A DNA stretch of 64,000 nt from Planctomycetota bacterium. GTDB taxonomy: Bacteria > Planctomycetota > JACQVV01 > JASMLP01. Of this stretch, positions 15,692 to 24,568 are shown one piece after another. Made by a program: the position numbers and the translations under genes. Numbering within the stretch: the first letter of the stretch is position 1; every line of letters begins with the position of its first letter. Below the pieces are notes generated by a model that saw only the letters and a list, made by a program, of their open reading frames with translations, had not been told where the DNA came from and made no database searches. Location: contig JASMLP010000004.1 in NCBI GenBank assembly GCA_030748635.1, forward strand, positions 1-64,000. Direction: 5' to 3'.

Positions 15692-18600
15692 ATGATGCCT
15701 CCTGAGAAGCCCCTTCCCATCACGGTCCACGAGGACCTCTTCCTGCGCATCGCGCTGAGAAAAGGGCTCATGCCCAGCGAGTTCCTGACAACAGGACTCG
15801 AGGATGCCTACGAACAGGACGGTCGGCACATCGGACTTGTTCTCTTGCGTCAGCGATTGCTCGACACAGAAGACCTGCGAACCGTCTGTCGAGAAATCCA
15901 GAAGTTCTTGAGCTCCAAGGAATACGCCGATCGACTTCACGCTGAAGAAGAGCAAGTCGCGAAACAGATTGCGCGACGACAACTGATCCCCGAGAGGAGA
16001 CTCCAGGAGGTTCGGGGAGAACAAGAGTCCCTCCAGGAAAAAGGCCAGCCGTACAGCCTCGGGTTTCTCCTCATGGAAAAAGGCGATCTCGATCCGATTG
16101 AGTACCTCGAATTCTTCAAGGATACCCTTGTCGAGGAGTATCAAAGCGGCGTGATCCCGACAACTTCTCCTCAGAAGCAAATCGTGAGTTGTAGCGAGTG
16201 TAGCGCGCGATTCCGGGTCAAAAAATCTACTGAACGAAAAGGATTCCGCTGCTCTCGCTGCGGAAATACCGTACGAATCAATCGAGGCCAGAAGGACACG
16301 AAAGGCAGCGGTATCCTAACCGGAAAAACCACCCGGCAAACGCGGCCAACCAAACACAGAAAGCGAAAAGAAGCCCGTTCGTCCGCATTCGACAAGGAAA
16401 ATTTTGCCGGCTACCAGATCCTGGGAGAGATCGCCCGCGGAGGCATGGGAATCGTTTACAAAGCCTCACAAAAAAATCTCAACCGAATCGTCGCCCTGAA
16501 AATTCTCAAAGAAGGAGACCGAGCGACCAAAGCGTCGATCGAACGATTCATGCGAGAGGCCCGAGCGGCGGGAAAATTGCGACACCCCAACATCATTGCG
16601 GTTTATGAAGTGGATCGATTCCAGGGGGTTCCCTACTTTTCCATGGAGTACATCGAGGGAGACAGCCTAGACACGTTGATCAGTAAAAAACGGCTAGGCG
16701 TTCAAAAAAGCCTTGGACTCCTGATCGATGTGGCCAAGGCCGTTCATCATGCCCACAGCGAAGGGGTCATCCATCGGGATCTCAAGCCCGGAAACATCCT
16801 AGTCGATGCCGATGGGGCCGCCAAGATCACCGACTTCGGACTGGCAAAAAATACGGAAGTCAAAGGACGGTTGACTCGAAGCGGATTCGCCATCGGAACC
16901 CCTTATTACATGAGTCCGGAACAGGCAAGAGGAGATCTCAAGCGAATCGGAGCCCGGTCGGATGTCTACAATCTCGGTGTTATTCTCTATGAATGCCTTA
17001 CCGGACGGGTTCCCTTTACCGGAAGATCCAATGTCGAAATTTACGAAAAAATCCGCCACGAAGAGCCACGCCCACCTCGAGAGCACCAGCCCTCCGTTCC
17101 CAGGGACATCCAGACCATCTGCTTGCGGACGATAGAAAAAGACCCTTCAGCTCGATACCCGACCGCCCTCGACTTCGCAGAAGATATCGAACGATTTCTT
17201 GCCGGCGAACCGATCCAGGCCCGCCCGGTACCGATTCAGGCGCGCATCTTCAAAAAGATCGTCAAACACAAACTCGTCTCATCACTCGTTCTTCTGCTCG
17301 CTCTTGTGGTTATCGGCTCCGGAATGGCGATTTACTACTTCCAGTGGAAAACCGAAGAAGAAAGGGCCGATCGACAGCAAGGAAGTCTTGTCGATCAACA
17401 GAGAAAAAAACGAGAAGTCGAACGACTGCTTCGATCCGGGCAAGAAGCCATGGAGGAGTACCAGATCGAATCCGCCCTTCGATTCTTCCAACAGGCCTAC
17501 GACCTTCTTCCCAACCATCCAGCGACCCTGATAGAACGAGGAATCGCCTACTACTACCAGGGAGACCACCTGAGCGCTGTCGCGGACCTCGAAATCGCGG
17601 CCCAGAAAGCTCCAGGCAGAGTTCGAGCTCACTTTTTCCTCGGAACCGCTTATTCACGGCTGGGTCAATACGATCGATCCCTCGGCAAATTCAACCGGGC
17701 CATCGACCTCTCCCCCAAAGACGCGCGCATCTACTACTACCGTGGACAGTCCATGTTGGCCGTGGGAGAAGACCGCAAGGCGTTCAAGGACTGCAAAAAA
17801 GCCCTGGAACTCGACAAAAACTACTATTTGGCTCTTTGCTCCCGCGGACTTCTTTATCTCCTTCATGATTCGCACGAAAAAGCCCTCCAGAGTTTCCAGA
17901 AAGCGTCCGCCCTCCGCCCTCGAGATCCACGAGCCCACCTCCTTATCGGGATGACACACCTCCAGGCCCGACGTCCCCGACAAGCCATCATTCATCTTCA
18001 TCAGATGTCCAAAATAGAAACCGATTACAGTGAACCGCTCCCTCCTCACTATCGAGAAAAAACCGACGGAGGCCTCCTCTATAAAGCGGCTCGCTTGAGT
18101 CAACTCGAACCGATGCTCAGCCCCGACGAGTTCCTGGTCGAATCCAACTTCTGGAAGACTTTCGGCATGAACCCCCAGTCGGTTTCAGCTAAAAATCTGA
18201 TCCAGTCCATTCAAGTGGCTCTGGGCAATCTCATCTACAAAACCTATGCGGGACAATACGAACTGGCGATGAGTAACCTCTCGCTCGTTTTATACTTCGT
18301 CAAACCTCTCACTCAGTTTCTTCTCCACATGTCCGAAGAAGGAACTTCCTACATGGAAGAGTTTCATAACCTGACCGACCTCGAGGTTTACTATCTCTCT
18401 CGTTGCCTGATCCATCTAAAAAAATACGAACTGGCGGGCTCGACGATTGATCGGTACCTTCGAGAAACGACAACCGATTCCGCCATGCTACATGTCGCCC
18501 GAGGCCTCGCCCACGAGAGCATTCGGGGGCGCGAAGACCTGGCGCTCGACCAGTTCAACAAAGCCATCCGCAAAGACCCCGCAATCGCGCGGGCTTACGT

Positions 18601-18853
18601 CTTGAGAGGCCGCACCTATATGAATTCGCGACAGCAGACTCGGGCCCGGTCCGATTTCCTGAAAGCTCTTGAAATCGACCCCCTCCGCTACGAAGCTGCG
18701 TACTATCTGGGAAGAATGGCCCAAGAAAAAGGCGACACCGAAGGCCAGAGAAAGTGGTGGAAACAAGCGACCGAGCTTTGCCCGGATCTGATACGACTAC
18801 GAAGTCGCCTTTCACGAATTAAACCCCTCCCCAATACGGAGAAAAACCAATGA
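15692..18853 (+). CDS. Membrane Ser/Thr protein kinase with zinc ribbon and TPR tail (kinase 2)
   Basis: The 1053-residue protein is arranged differently from kinase 1. Residues 10-150 are helical with two patches like MshEN motifs ([17 protein letters not shown] and [18 protein letters not shown]). A zinc ribbon follows (Cys 167, 170, 187, 190) and then a complete Hanks kinase (241-505: ARGGMG, VALK 267-270, HRDLKPGN 361-368, DFG 381-383, SPE 408-410). One membrane helix (about 529-549) separates this from a TPR array (about 575-1040), which should therefore be periplasmic. The stop overlaps the UDP-glucuronate decarboxylase start (ATGA). The zinc-ribbon/kinase/TPR layout is common in planctomycetes. 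Confidence 0.9.
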   Translation: MMPPEKPLPITVHEDLFLRIALRKGLMPSEFLTTGLEDAYEQDGRHIGLVLLRQRLLDTEDLRTVCREIQKFLSSKEYADRLHAEEEQVAKQIARRQLIPERRLQEVRGEQESLQEKGQPYSLGFLLMEKGDLDPIEYLEFFKDTLVEEYQSGVIPTTSPQKQIVSCSECSARFRVKKSTERKGFRCSRCGNTVRINRGQKDTKGSGILTGKTTRQTRPTKHRKRKEARSSAFDKENFAGYQILGEIARGGMGIVYKASQKNLNRIVALKILKEGDRATKASIERFMREARAAGKLRHPNIIAVYEVDRFQGVPYFSMEYIEGDSLDTLISKKRLGVQKSLGLLIDVAKAVHHAHSEGVIHRDLKPGNILVDADGAAKITDFGLAKNTEVKGRLTRSGFAIGTPYYMSPEQARGDLKRIGARSDVYNLGVILYECLTGRVPFTGRSNVEIYEKIRHEEPRPPREHQPSVPRDIQTICLRTIEKDPSARYPTALDFAEDIERFLAGEPIQARPVPIQARIFKKIVKHKLVSSLVLLLALVVIGSGMAIYYFQWKTEEERADRQQGSLVDQQRKKREVERLLRSGQEAMEEYQIESALRFFQQAYDLLPNHPATLIERGIAYYYQGDHLSAVADLEIAAQKAPGRVRAHFFLGTAYSRLGQYDRSLGKFNRAIDLSPKDARIYYYRGQSMLAVGEDRKAFKDCKKALELDKNYYLALCSRGLLYLLHDSHEKALQSFQKASALRPRDPRAHLLIGMTHLQARRPRQAIIHLHQMSKIETDYSEPLPPHYREKTDGGLLYKAARLSQLEPMLSPDEFLVESNFWKTFGMNPQSVSAKNLIQSIQVALGNLIYKTYAGQYELAMSNLSLVLYFVKPLTQFLLHMSEEGTSYMEEFHNLTDLEVYYLSRCLIHLKKYELAGSTIDRYLRETTTDSAMLHVARGLAHESIRGREDLALDQFNKAIRKDPAIARAYVLRGRTYMNSRQQTRARSDFLKALEIDPLRYEAAYYLGRMAQEKGDTEGQRKWWKQATELCPDLIRLRSRLSRIKPLPNTEKNQ

Positions 18854-19788
18854 GAGTCGTCATCACTGGAGGCGCAGGATTCATAGGAAGCCATCTTTGT
18901 GATGTCCTCCTCGAAGATGGACATGAAGTCGTTGTACTGGACAACTTGATCACCGGCTCACTCGAAAACATCTCACACCTATTCGGCCACGAACGATTTC
19001 GCTATCTGAAAATGGATGTCACCGACTTTCTTCATGTAGAAGGTGAAGTTACCCACATCTTTCATATGGCCAGCCCAGCCAGTCCCGCCGATTTTCCACA
19101 GTTTCCGATCCAGATCCTCAAGGTCGGCTCACTGGGAACTCACAAGGCGTTGGGGCTTGCCAAGCAAAAGGGGGCTCGATTCCTCCTCGCTTCGACCAGC
19201 GAGGTCTACGGCGACCCGGAGGTCCACCCCCAAACCGAAGACTACTGGGGCCGGGTCAATCCGGTCGGTCCACGTGGAGTCTATGACGAGGCCAAACGCT
19301 TTGCGGAGGCCATGACCATGGCCTACCATCGCACCCACGGAGTCGAAACCCGGATCGTGCGTATTTTCAACACGTTCGGACCCCGTATGCGACTTTGTGA
19401 CGGACGCGTTCTCCCCAATTTTTTGACCCAGTGCCTCTCCGGAGAACCTCTTACCGTGTACGGAGACGGCTCCCAGACCCGAAGTTTCTGTTTCGTAGAC
19501 GACCTGGTTGAAGGGATCATCCAACTCATGGCCAAGGGCCCCTCCGACCCGGTCAATATCGGCAATCCCAACGAGATCACCATTCTGGAGTTCGCCGAAA
19601 AGATCAAAGCCGCAACCCAGAGCTCCAGCGAAATCGTTTTCCGCCCTCTTCCTCAAGACGATCCCAAAGTCCGCCGTCCAGATATCACCCGTGCTCGCAA
19701 CCTCTTAGGCTGGGAGCCCAAGATCTCGATCGAAGAGGGCCTCGACCGAACCATCCCTAATTTCAAAGCCCGGCTGAAAATGTCGTGA
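18850..19788 (+). CDS. UDP-glucuronate decarboxylase (UDP-xylose synthase type SDR)
   Basis: The 312-residue extended SDR has [10 protein letters not shown] (NAD binding), [28 protein letters not shown], and YDEAKRFAE with the YxxxK pair. This set is the UDP-glucuronate decarboxylase (UXS) signature rather than that of epimerases or dehydratases. The enzyme turns UDP-glucuronate into UDP-xylose for envelope glycans. It starts inside the stop of kinase 2 (4-base overlap), an unusual pairing that suggests shared expression with a signalling protein. Confidence in UXS over other SDRs is high. Confidence 0.85.
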   Translation: MRVVITGGAGFIGSHLCDVLLEDGHEVVVLDNLITGSLENISHLFGHERFRYLKMDVTDFLHVEGEVTHIFHMASPASPADFPQFPIQILKVGSLGTHKALGLAKQKGARFLLASTSEVYGDPEVHPQTEDYWGRVNPVGPRGVYDEAKRFAEAMTMAYHRTHGVETRIVRIFNTFGPRMRLCDGRVLPNFLTQCLSGEPLTVYGDGSQTRSFCFVDDLVEGIIQLMAKGPSDPVNIGNPNEITILEFAEKIKAATQSSSEIVFRPLPQDDPKVRRPDITRARNLLGWEPKISIEEGLDRTIPNFKARLKMS

Positions 19789-19943
19789 ACCGGAAGCCGG
19801 GTCGGAATGTACAACTCCCCGGCAAATCGCTATGCTCCCCATAGAAACTCAAATTCATTAAAGTATGATTCGAGTTGGACACCCCCGCTCGACAGGTCTC
19901 CTCGATGTCAACGATCGATCAATCTGTAAATAGGCAGCCCAAG

Positions 19944-21149
19944 ATGTCTCGATCCGCTTTCTCTTGCAGAAATCGGATAGGGTGCGCCTGTATCGGCCTG
20001 ATCCTCTTGTGGACTTCCCCTGGAGCCTCGGGGCAAGACCCGACTCCCCCTCAGACGCCACAACAGTTCACTCGTAAAAGCGAGCTGAAGCTAACCTATA
20101 CGGCCAACGAAGCCAGTTTGAGTCGTATCCGACTCTGGACCACTTGGGACAGAGGACGCACCTGGAAGATCGAAAAGGAGCAGACTGGCCCGTTTCCTGG
20201 ATACTTTCTATACCGCCCCGATCGCGACGGAGTCTTTGGCTTCCGGGCCCAATCCATCGATCTGGCCAATAACTCGGAAGCCGCGCCGATTTCAGGTGTC
20301 ACCCCACCCATCGCCTTGATCGTGGTCGACCGAACCCCTCCCAGCCCTCGACTCTTCAAACCTCTGGAGAATAGCCAGGTCCTCGGCGGACGTTCCTACT
20401 CCGTCTGGTGGGAAGTTCGAGACGCCTACCTCTCCGAAAAACCGGTTACGATCAAGCTTCGGGTCGGCGAAAGCGGAACGTGGGAGTCGGTTCCCGGCGG
20501 ACCTTTCCCTCCCCGAGGGAAAGCAGCGGTCGAACTCCCCGACCTTCACAGTCCGGCCGAAATCGAAATCACCTGCTCAGACCGAGCCGGAAACCGAGCC
20601 CGACTCCTACGCCGATTCAACATCATCCCCCTGCACGACCCCTCCAACCCCCAAGCATCGACGTCCCCGGACAACAAACTCCTGCGCGCCCAGGAGTACT
20701 GCCGAGAAGGACAACGATTCTTTCGTGAAGGGCGATACGAAAACGCCGTCGCCTCCTACCAGAAAGCTCTGGATATCGAGCCGCAACTCGCCGTCGCCAT
20801 CCACGACCTGGGAGTCGTTCATTTTCATCGCGCAGATTACGTACAAGCTTTTTCCTACCTACAAAAAGCCCGAAAGCTAAAACCCAAAAACGCGAAATTC
20901 AGCCTGTACCTTGGGCGAGCTTACTTCAAGATGAATCGCCTCCAACAAGCTCTGCAAGAATTCGAATCTTCCCTGGATCATGCACAAAACGAATACCAGA
21001 AAGCCGAAGCTCTCTGGGATGCCGCCCGGGTCTTTCAACGCCTCGGACGTGGCCCCGAAGCCCGTCGCCGATGGAGGCGAATCATTGAAATTGGCAATAA
21101 CCCACGGGCAGTTCCCGCCCGCTACGAACTGGAAAAGGCCTCGAAATAA
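19944..21149 (+). CDS. Exported TPR protein with Ig-like N-terminal region
   Basis: The product (401 aa from ATG 19944) has a signal peptide ending near SPGASG. Residues 40-230 look like beta-rich Ig or fibronectin-like modules (for example TWDRGRTWKIEKEQ, PPSPRLFKPLENS and EITCSDRAGNRARL). A TPR block follows (EGQRFFREGRYENAVASY, LGVVHFHRADYVQAFSYL, LGRAYFKMNRLQQALQEF). It probably acts in the periplasm or at the surface as a scaffold. An upstream ATG at 19905 is possible but gives a long n-region. It lies after the decarboxylase gene and before two more envelope genes. The function is not recognised. Confidence 0.65.
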   Translation: MSRSAFSCRNRIGCACIGLILLWTSPGASGQDPTPPQTPQQFTRKSELKLTYTANEASLSRIRLWTTWDRGRTWKIEKEQTGPFPGYFLYRPDRDGVFGFRAQSIDLANNSEAAPISGVTPPIALIVVDRTPPSPRLFKPLENSQVLGGRSYSVWWEVRDAYLSEKPVTIKLRVGESGTWESVPGGPFPPRGKAAVELPDLHSPAEIEITCSDRAGNRARLLRRFNIIPLHDPSNPQASTSPDNKLLRAQEYCREGQRFFREGRYENAVASYQKALDIEPQLAVAIHDLGVVHFHRADYVQAFSYLQKARKLKPKNAKFSLYLGRAYFKMNRLQQALQEFESSLDHAQNEYQKAEALWDAARVFQRLGRGPEARRRWRRIIEIGNNPRAVPARYELEKASK

Positions 21150-21194
21150 GCCGAACAAACCGATCTCTATCGAGATTCTCAGGAGAATCAGGGC

Positions 21195-21806
21195 GTGACA
21201 AAAGAATCCAAACGCGAACCCACCCAATCGAGACGCCGTCGTGGCGCCAATCCATCCTCTACCAGTTCCCGCAAACGCCGACCGGCCGAGGAAGAGCAAG
21301 ATCCGGCCCAGCTCGAATTGGCAAAAAAACAGTACCGAAACCAACTTCTACTCTGGGTAATCGGACCGGTTCTGTTTCTACTTTTTGCCGTCTCGGTCTT
21401 TGTCGGGTGGATCCCCAACCCTCTCGCTTCCAGCCCCTCCGCCCCTGAGGGACCCAAGGGACCCTCTTCAAAAGAGTTGTGGGCGAAAGCGGAAGAACTC
21501 TTTTCCAAAAGTGACACGTTGTTCCTGGAGGCCAATGACCTCAAAAGCGAACACGAACAGGATCTTCAGGCCGCTCGGGAAGAGATCAACGACAAGTTCG
21601 ATCAGGCTGAAGCCAAGATCTACGAAGCGATCGCGAAAGCCAACGAGGTACTCGAAAAAGATGCCGAGGTCTATCGAAAGCGCGGCAAGAGTGAGCCCTG
21701 GATCAAGGCGACTCAAAAGAAAAGTCGTCAGATCATCACCACCTGGGAGTTGACAATAACCGACATTCAAAATCTCCGGGTCAAGAACGAGGATGACCAA
21801 GAGTAA
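21195..21806 (+). CDS. Single-pass membrane protein with basic N terminus and coiled-coil domain
   Basis: The 203-residue product starts at GTG 21195 (AGGAG about 10 bases upstream). A highly charged N-terminal tail rich in Arg and Lys precedes one membrane helix (about 52-73, LLLWVIGPVLFLLFAVSVFV). A helical, acidic domain follows, probably periplasmic, that is likely coiled coil (residues 110-175). The positive-inside rule puts the tail in the cytoplasm. The last 14 bases overlap the lipoprotein gene. No family was recognised. Its position between an exported TPR protein and a lipoprotein suggests one envelope complex. Confidence 0.6.
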   Translation: MTKESKREPTQSRRRRGANPSSTSSRKRRPAEEEQDPAQLELAKKQYRNQLLLWVIGPVLFLLFAVSVFVGWIPNPLASSPSAPEGPKGPSSKELWAKAEELFSKSDTLFLEANDLKSEHEQDLQAAREEINDKFDQAEAKIYEAIAKANEVLEKDAEVYRKRGKSEPWIKATQKKSRQIITTWELTITDIQNLRVKNEDDQE

Positions 21807-22902
21807 CCTGATGCGTTTCGTCGCGATCCTATGCCTGCTGTCCCTGGGGTGTGTCATGCAACCTCGACCCCCCTCGACCCCGCCGACCGCCTCGGTCTCT
21901 GCGCCCGAGCCCCCCGGCCCGCTCGACAGCCTGATCGAACCGGCAGATTTTGCCCCGATCACACGCGGTCAATCTCCGTCAACCGATCCATCCACTCGTG
22001 TTGTTTCGACCAAGACGCCCCAGACTCTCCCGGCCTCTCCAGCACCCCGACAGCCTGCTTCCACCCAAAACCCCGAGCAGAGCGGCAGTAACATTCTCTG
22101 GGTTCGCACGGTTCCCAAAGAGGAGGTGAACCCCAAGACGAAGACCCAGTCGGCCCCCGATCCTCCCCGGCAACCGACCCCCACTCTTCCCCGAAAAACG
22201 GCCCCCGCAACACCCACCCCCAACCCGATTCCGGTCTCTACCGAAACTCGCCTCCTGAGTGCGTTGCGCTCCCAGACCGGCGATTTCCGTACAAATCTTC
22301 TCCGATTGCTCGAACACTTCCTTCTCGTTGACAATCCGATCGGCGCCCGACAGATACTCGAAGAATTCAAGGACCAGATTCCCGAAAAAGACTACGAACT
22401 GACCCTCCTGCAATCTCAGATCTATCGCCGCCTCGGCGACAACAACGCCGCGACGAAGCACCTCCACGAGGCGATGGAGTCCGAACGCCGGTATCTCCCC
22501 CTGCGAGTGCGCGAAATCCTGTTCATCGAAGGGGTGATGGAAGGATATGGCCGCTACAAACCTCGGCCAAGTTCGATCTTTCGCCCCGGAGACGTGGCCA
22601 AGATTTACTGCGACCTGGAAAACTGCACTCTCCGTGAAGACTCTCCCCTCTTTCACCTCGAACTGACCCTGAACTGGGACCTGATCCAACCCGACGGACG
22701 AATCACCCCCATTCCCAGCCTCCCCACCGAACGAGTCAAGGTTTCCTATCGAGTGGCTCGCAAGGAAAATTGTCTTACCAGCCAGATGATCCTTCCAAAA
22801 AACATTCCCCCTGGAAGCTACCGGATTCGACTGACCGTCATCGATCTGAACAAGACTCGTCTTTCCCGAACCACGATTGAGCTTCCCTTCGAACTCGAAT
22901 AG
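21793..22902 (+). CDS. Proline-rich lipoprotein of unknown function
   Basis: The 369-residue product has a short signal sequence with lipobox LSLGC (Cys 20). A Pro/Thr/Ser-rich linker (about 23-150) gives way to a helical TPR-like part (155-240) and a C-terminal beta-rich domain (IFRPGDVAKIYCDLENCTL, ending RTTIELPFELE). Outer-membrane anchoring by lipid with a flexible stalk is likely. ATG 21811 is an alternative start that leaves a shorter signal. The gene overlaps its upstream neighbour by 14 bases and is 21 bases from the transaldolase gene. No known family was recognised. Confidence 0.6.
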   Translation: MTKSNLMRFVAILCLLSLGCVMQPRPPSTPPTASVSAPEPPGPLDSLIEPADFAPITRGQSPSTDPSTRVVSTKTPQTLPASPAPRQPASTQNPEQSGSNILWVRTVPKEEVNPKTKTQSAPDPPRQPTPTLPRKTAPATPTPNPIPVSTETRLLSALRSQTGDFRTNLLRLLEHFLLVDNPIGARQILEEFKDQIPEKDYELTLLQSQIYRRLGDNNAATKHLHEAMESERRYLPLRVREILFIEGVMEGYGRYKPRPSSIFRPGDVAKIYCDLENCTLREDSPLFHLELTLNWDLIQPDGRITPIPSLPTERVKVSYRVARKENCLTSQMILPKNIPPGSYRIRLTVIDLNKTRLSRTTIELPFELE

Positions 22903-22923
22903 CCCCACCCTGGAGATTCCAAC

Positions 22924-23583
22924 GTGAAGTTCTTTATAGATACCGCTGATGTCCAAGAGATCCGTGCTGCCCATGCTCTGGGAATTCTCGACGGAGTCAC
23001 CACCAATCCGAGTCTGGTCGCGAAGACCGGACGCCCTTTTCGTGAGGTGATCGCCGAAATCTTGGAAATCTGCAAAGGTCCAGTTTCGGTCGAGGTTGTC
23101 GCCACGGAAACCGAAGCCATGCTCGCGGAAGCCCAAGAGATCTCCACGATGGGAGAAAACGTCGTCATCAAGCTGCCGGTCACTGCCGACGGACTCCGCG
23201 CGACCAAAACCTTGAGTGATCGGGGCGTCCCGGTCAACAACACACTCTGCTTCTCCGCGCTACAAGCCCTGATGAGCGCCAAGGCCGGAGCCGCCTACAT
23301 CAGCCCCTTTGTGGGGCGCCTAGACGATGTCGCTCATAACGGAATGGAGCTGATTCACGACATCCGAACCATCTACGATAACTACGGGTATACGACCGAA
23401 ATCCTCGTCGCCTCCATCCGTCACCCCATGCATGTCCTGGAAAGCGCCCAGATCGGCGCGGACGTCTGCACGATTCCCTTTGGGGTCTTCGACAAGCTGA
23501 TCAAGCACCCCCTGACCGACCTCGGCCTGGAAGCTTTTCTGTCGGATTGGGCCCAAACCGGCGAAAGCGTTCTGTCCTCTTAA
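22924..23583 (+). CDS. tal: Transaldolase, small TalC/fructose-6-phosphate aldolase-like type
   Basis: The 219-residue protein has [29 protein letters not shown] with the Schiff-base lysine, [11 protein letters not shown] and ASIRHPMHV, typical of the short transaldolase subfamily that forms decamers. It transfers a dihydroxyacetone unit in the non-oxidative pentose phosphate pathway; some close relatives are fructose-6-phosphate aldolases, and the sequence alone does not exclude this. It starts at GTG 22924 with GGAG eight bases upstream. It is last in a run of + strand genes headed by kinase 2. Confidence 0.9.
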   Translation: MKFFIDTADVQEIRAAHALGILDGVTTNPSLVAKTGRPFREVIAEILEICKGPVSVEVVATETEAMLAEAQEISTMGENVVIKLPVTADGLRATKTLSDRGVPVNNTLCFSALQALMSAKAGAAYISPFVGRLDDVAHNGMELIHDIRTIYDNYGYTTEILVASIRHPMHVLESAQIGADVCTIPFGVFDKLIKHPLTDLGLEAFLSDWAQTGESVLSS

Positions 23584-23601
23584 AGCCGCTCGACCCGGTC
23601 G

Positions 23602-24363
23602 CTACTTGCCCTCCACCCCCAGAAGCGGATTCCACATCACAGTACCCCAGGAACTCCAACCACGCCCTCCGGCGTTGATCCCCGCATTACCGGCCGCGTC
23701 GTATTTCTCGACATTCCCGGCAAAATAGAGAATCATCGTAGTCCCCTCGCCATGGCGCATGGCATCGGTACTCCCCTTGACGCCACACGGCTGACTCCCT
23801 GTCGTCCCGTCGCTCCGTCCACCGAAGAGCAAAACCGTCTGCTTCTTCTTCTTGCACCGATCGAACGGGAAAAAATAGTAGCCGCTGGATACCAATCCGG
23901 TCACCGGGTACCTCTTCCCAATCCGGATGTGATTCGTGTAATCGACGAAATTCACACCCCAGCAGATTCGCTCGTTCATCTTGTAGCTGTGTTTCTGAAG
24001 AGTGGGGTTGTTCTCATCTCCCAGCGTGCTTCCGGTTCCGGCCCAGAGTGGACATTGCTTGGAACGAGTTTCACCGGAATCTCCCCAGTGATCGTCGATC
24101 TTATCGAACCAGCAGTACTTGGGCCCTGGAGCTCCTGAATCCGCGTCGGTATGGGGAAGATAGCCATTATTGTTGGTCACATACGACATCATGGCCACAT
24201 GAATCTGTTTCAGATTGCTGATGCAAACCGCTTCGTTGGCCTTGAACTTGGCGCTGGTGATCGCCGCGAGAATCATGCTCCCGATGAGTCCGATGATGCC
24301 GATCACCACCATGAGTTCGATGAGAGTGAATCCTCTGCGATGCAACGACGGAATCCGGGTCAT
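23602..24363 (-). CDS. Type II pseudopilin-like protein with canonical prepilin motif
   Basis: The 253-residue product begins HRRGFTLIELMVVIGIIGLI, a textbook type III signal for prepilin peptidase: cleavage after Gly12, Phe at +1, Glu at +5. The long helix is followed by NEAVCISNLKQIHVAM and a large globular domain with several Cys, as in the many pseudopilins of planctomycetes and relatives. After cleavage it would sit in the inner membrane or join a pseudopilus. AGAGG is seven bases before the ATG. No secretion-system core gene is adjacent, and the gene is convergent with the transaldolase gene. Confidence 0.85.
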   Translation of the reverse strand: MTRIPSLHRRGFTLIELMVVIGIIGLIGSMILAAITSAKFKANEAVCISNLKQIHVAMMSYVTNNNGYLPHTDADSGAPGPKYCWFDKIDDHWGDSGETRSKQCPLWAGTGSTLGDENNPTLQKHSYKMNERICWGVNFVDYTNHIRIGKRYPVTGLVSSGYYFFPFDRCKKKKQTVLLFGGRSDGTTGSQPCGVKGSTDAMRHGEGTTMILYFAGNVEKYDAAGNAGINAGGRGWSSWGTVMWNPLLGVEGK

Positions 24364-24568
24364 GAAATAACCTCTATTTGGAGTAAAACAATATCCACCT
24401 GGAAGAAACGACTAGCGATCCTACGTGGGATTCACGGGTTTAGCAAGATCATCCCCTCTCCTCATCGAACCGAAACCGCTTGACTCACCGCGAACCTCAT
24501 GATACCGTTCGACCTTTTGTTTTTCACCCATATAGTCCATCCAGACAAGGACTTACGGAGCATCAAGC

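Noticed and set aside
15476-16180. Long N-terminal extension of the ilvE frame
   Set aside because: It crosses the opposite-strand kinase 2 gene, and the added residues have no aminotransferase similarity; a ribosome site supports 15475 or 15469.
21979-23136. Minus-strand open frame opposite the lipoprotein and transaldolase genes
   Set aside because: It spans two genes on the other strand and shows no motif; the plus-strand genes have ribosome sites and domains.
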